NCBI GenBank assembly: GCA_934630735.1
Contig: CAKTWK010000034.1
Span: forward strand, 1 to 23,947
Origin: an uncultured Collinsella sp.
GTDB lineage: Bacteria > Actinomycetota > Coriobacteriia > Coriobacteriales > Coriobacteriaceae
Direction of reading: 5' to 3'
Length of the DNA: 23,947 nt
Below, one piece after another: positions 22,109-23,947 of this stretch. Within the stretch, counting starts at the first letter, position 1, and every line of letters begins with the position of its first letter. Made by a program: the position numbers and the translations under genes. The notes under the pieces are model-generated. The model did no database searches and was not told the DNA's origin. It worked only from the letters and a program-made list of their open reading frames with translations.

Positions 22109-22738
22109 CTACAAAGCGGCCAAAATGTCGGTCAGGTTGTCGATGACAACGTCGGCGGCGGACTGATCCAGGTTGACGCCCTCGTGCGGACGCAGCGCCA
22201 GGACGCGGGCGCCGGAACGCTTGCCAGCCTCGATGCCCAAAGGCGAATCCTCGATAACCAGGCACTCGGCAGGCTCCACACCCAGCGCCTCCATGGCACG
22301 CAGGTAGATCTCGGGGTCGGGCTTAAACGCACTGCACTCGTGACCGCTGATGGTGTAGTCCAGCACGTCGGCGATACCGGCAATCTCCACCAGCTCGTCA
22401 ATGAGCTCACGATAGGACGAGCTCGCGATGGCACATTTCACGCCGCGCTCGTGCAGTTCACGCATCACCGGCTCCGTCTGCTTGTTGAGCAGCTCGGCAT
22501 ACGGAACGGGATGGTCCGGGCTGTAGACCTGCTTATACTCCACACGCAGACGCTCGCGCAGCTCAATATCGTCGGGCACCAGCGCCTCCCAAATGGCAGG
22601 CTCGTTAGACCCCGAAAGATCGGGGATCTCGTCAAAGTGGAACCCTTTCTCTTCCATAAACGCCACGCGACGGCGGTTGTAGAACCACTCGGTATCGACC
22701 AGCACGCCGTCCATGTCAAACAGCACTGCCTTGATCAT
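22109..22738 (-). CDS. HAD-superfamily hydrolase, phosphoglucomutase-like phosphatase
   Basis: A 209-residue cytoplasmic enzyme with all HAD motifs: DxD nucleophile and acid Asp8/Asp10 (FDMDGVLVD), motif II Ser in AIASSS (104-108), Lys139 (AFKPDPEIY) and the motif IV acids Glu163/Asp164 (IEDSPLGI). The helical cap after motif I (about 15-85) places it in the beta-phosphoglucomutase-like subgroup, acting on sugar phosphates or similar small phosphoesters. ATG 22738 has AAGGAG six to seven bases upstream; the frame runs on to 22870 only through the repeat element. It follows the second SIS gene on the same strand, separated by that gene's terminator, so a joint role in sugar-phosphate handling is plausible. 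Confidence 0.9.
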   Translation of the reverse strand: MIKAVLFDMDGVLVDTEWFYNRRRVAFMEEKGFHFDEIPDLSGSNEPAIWEALVPDDIELRERLRVEYKQVYSPDHPVPYAELLNKQTEPVMRELHERGVKCAIASSSYRELIDELVEIAGIADVLDYTISGHECSAFKPDPEIYLRAMEALGVEPAECLVIEDSPLGIEAGKRSGARVLALRPHEGVNLDQSAADVVIDNLTDILAAL

Positions 22739-22754
22739 ACGCATCTCCTTCCAC

Positions 22755-22798
22755 CTGCCAAAAAGGGACAGGTTAATTTTGGTAGGTTTTATCTGGGG
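22755..22798 (+). repeat. Palindromic element, copy 3
   Basis: It reads CCTGCCAAAAAGGGACAGG then TTAATTTTGGTAGGTTTTATCTGG, matching the copies at 11691-11740 (inverted) and 20618-20667 but lacking their last 6 bases. It ends 16 bp before the HAD gene's start codon. Confidence 0.85.
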
Positions 22799-22829
22799 TT
22801 TTGCGGCGCGACGGGCACGCCCCCAAAGC

Positions 22830-22860
22830 AAAAAGGGGACGGAGCGCAAACCCCATCCCC
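22830..22860 (-). terminator. Intrinsic terminator of the second SIS-domain gene
   Basis: On the minus strand GGGGATGG / CCGTCCCC (one T-G pair) with a 10-nt loop is followed by TTTTT. It lies 34 bp after the stop at 22895. Confidence 0.75.
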
Positions 22861-22894
22861 TCTCAATCAACCCGTAAGGTCTACTTACTTGTGA

Positions 22895-23878
22895 TTAGTA
22901 GGAAAGCTTCCACATGTAGCGACGCATGGTCAGCGGGTGCTGACGGGCCTCGGCGATCTGGTTGCCGTACTCACGCATAACGGCGAGGTGCAGCAGCGGG
23001 TTGAAGTAGGTGATGACGCTCGCGGGCACGGCGTCAGCCAGGCCGTAGTCCTTGGAGTCGATCAGAGCGACCTTGGCGCCCATGCGCTCAAGGAAGGTGA
23101 GGGCGCGGGCGTCCATCGGACGGGTAGCGCCATCGGACATGAAGAAGACGTAGGGCTTACCCTCGGTGGAAACCTCGAACGGGCCGTGGAAGTACTCGCC
23201 AGTGTTGTAGGCGGCAGCGTCGATCCACTGCATCTCGGTGAACAGGAAGGCGGCGTGAGAATAAGCCATCTTCTCGGAGGCACCGGAAGCCATGAAGTAG
23301 ATCATCTTGTCGTCCTTGAAGTCCTCGGCGAACTTCTTGGCGAGCTTCTTGCAGTGCTGAGCGGCGTTCTCGCAGAGATCGAAGACGTTGGTGAGGCCGG
23401 TGATCATGTCCTCGTAGTGGTCATAGCCCTCGGTCTGCTGCAGGATCTCGAGAGCAAGAGCGATGGCATAGCCGGGCTTCTCGCACTTGGCAGCGTAGTT
23501 GGCGTGGAAGCCGTGAACGATGACGTGGTCGGCGTCGACGGTCAGAGCGGAGCCAGCCTTGTTGGTGAGGGAGACGACCGGGCAGTTGTGCTTCTTGGCG
23601 GTCTTGTTGGCCTCGACGGTCTCGGGCGTGGAGCCACCGAGGGAGCAGGTGATCACGAAGGTGTGCTCGTTGACCCAGGAGGGCGTGTCGTAGTTGAACT
23701 CGTTAGCGGTGAAGATCTGAACGTTCAGCTTGTCCGTGTTGTTGGCCAGGAAGTACTTGGCGGGGTAAAGGTCGGACATGGAAGCGCCGCAGCCGACGAA
23801 GGCGACGCTGTGGATCTCGTGGTTGGACAGGACGTCAGCGACGATCTGCTTAGGGAGGTTAAGGTCGATCTCGTACAT
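22895..23878 (-). CDS. SIS-domain sugar-phosphate enzyme, FrlB/AgaS-like, second paralogue
   Basis: A 327-residue cytoplasmic protein with two SIS domains. The first has VGCGASMSDLYPAKYFL (28-44) and the phosphate loop CSLGGSTPETV (78-88); the second has NTGEYFHGPFE (225-235), with Glu228 and His231 as likely active residues. It shares this signature, RPMDARALTFL and the RRYM near the C terminus with the protein at 15544-16512, so they are paralogues that have clearly diverged, probably for different substrates. The ATG at 23878 is preceded by GAAAGGA at nine bases; in-frame ATG 23887 lies too close to that site. Its promoter region is mostly outside the window. The regular codon use suggests good expression. 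Confidence 0.87.
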   Translation of the reverse strand: MYEIDLNLPKQIVADVLSNHEIHSVAFVGCGASMSDLYPAKYFLANNTDKLNVQIFTANEFNYDTPSWVNEHTFVITCSLGGSTPETVEANKTAKKHNCPVVSLTNKAGSALTVDADHVIVHGFHANYAAKCEKPGYAIALALEILQQTEGYDHYEDMITGLTNVFDLCENAAQHCKKLAKKFAEDFKDDKMIYFMASGASEKMAYSHAAFLFTEMQWIDAAAYNTGEYFHGPFEVSTEGKPYVFFMSDGATRPMDARALTFLERMGAKVALIDSKDYGLADAVPASVITYFNPLLHLAVMREYGNQIAEARQHPLTMRRYMWKLSY

Positions 23879-23947
23879 CTGACACATTCCTTTCGATTTT
23901 TTGCGGCGCCACTTTGCCGGACACACGCAGGGTTACCGTGATTTGGA

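Noticed and set aside
22739..22870. N-terminal extension of the HAD protein
   Set aside because: The extension is translated from the dispersed repeat and the preceding terminator; ATG 22738 has a strong ribosome binding site and starts exactly at the HAD fold.

Overview
The window looks like chromosomal DNA of a high-GC Gram-positive gut bacterium of the Coriobacteriia, most like Collinsella. This is an inference from codon use, gene content and style of intergenic repeats, since no rRNA or marker gene is present. Most genes are GC-rich housekeeping or sugar-metabolism genes. The left end (about 1-4,700) is more AT-rich and reads as accessory DNA.

Layout. 1-704: the 3' part of an unidentified gene entering from the left edge, apparently frame-disrupted near base 40-52. 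705-1,076: gene-free, with a threefold 23-bp tandem repeat of small palindromes. 1,077-2,559 (minus): a small zinc-ribbon protein and an HNH endonuclease. 2,682-4,524 (minus): two adjacent secreted proteins with TasA/camelysin-like (SipW-type) signal regions, separated by a strong hairpin. 4,924-5,436 (plus): an unknown protein, converging on a two-gene minus operon (5,484-7,273) of a PilZ c-di-GMP receptor and a single-pass membrane protein whose outer domain shares a motif with one of the TasA-like proteins. 7,858-10,896: a large M16C (PreP-like) zinc protease. 11,284-11,613: an orphan HicB antitoxin. 11,760-12,356: 5-formyltetrahydrofolate cyclo-ligase, converging on metA (12,380-13,306). 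13,518-14,495: an L-2-hydroxyacid (lactate/hydroxyisocaproate type) dehydrogenase.

The right third is nearly all minus strand: recQ, a GntR/UTRA regulator coupled to it, a SIS-domain sugar-phosphate deglycase/isomerase-like enzyme and a cyclase-family hydrolase; then a second set made of another SIS enzyme, a HAD phosphatase, a YitT membrane protein and a second GntR/UTRA regulator. The two regulator/SIS pairs suggest catabolism of phosphorylated amino sugars or fructosamines, but no transporter or kinase is visible here. A promoter flanked by two near-identical 17-bp sites lies between the first regulator and the first SIS gene.

The most striking feature is the number of distinct palindromic intergenic elements: a 182-bp element with perfect 32-bp ends, a 123-bp element with 18-bp ends, a 98-nt long hairpin capped by UUCG, a double hairpin with exact 81-bp period, a 50-bp element present three times in the same orientation relative to the following gene, and several smaller ones. 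These are not explained by ordinary terminators and are the best candidates for something undescribed.
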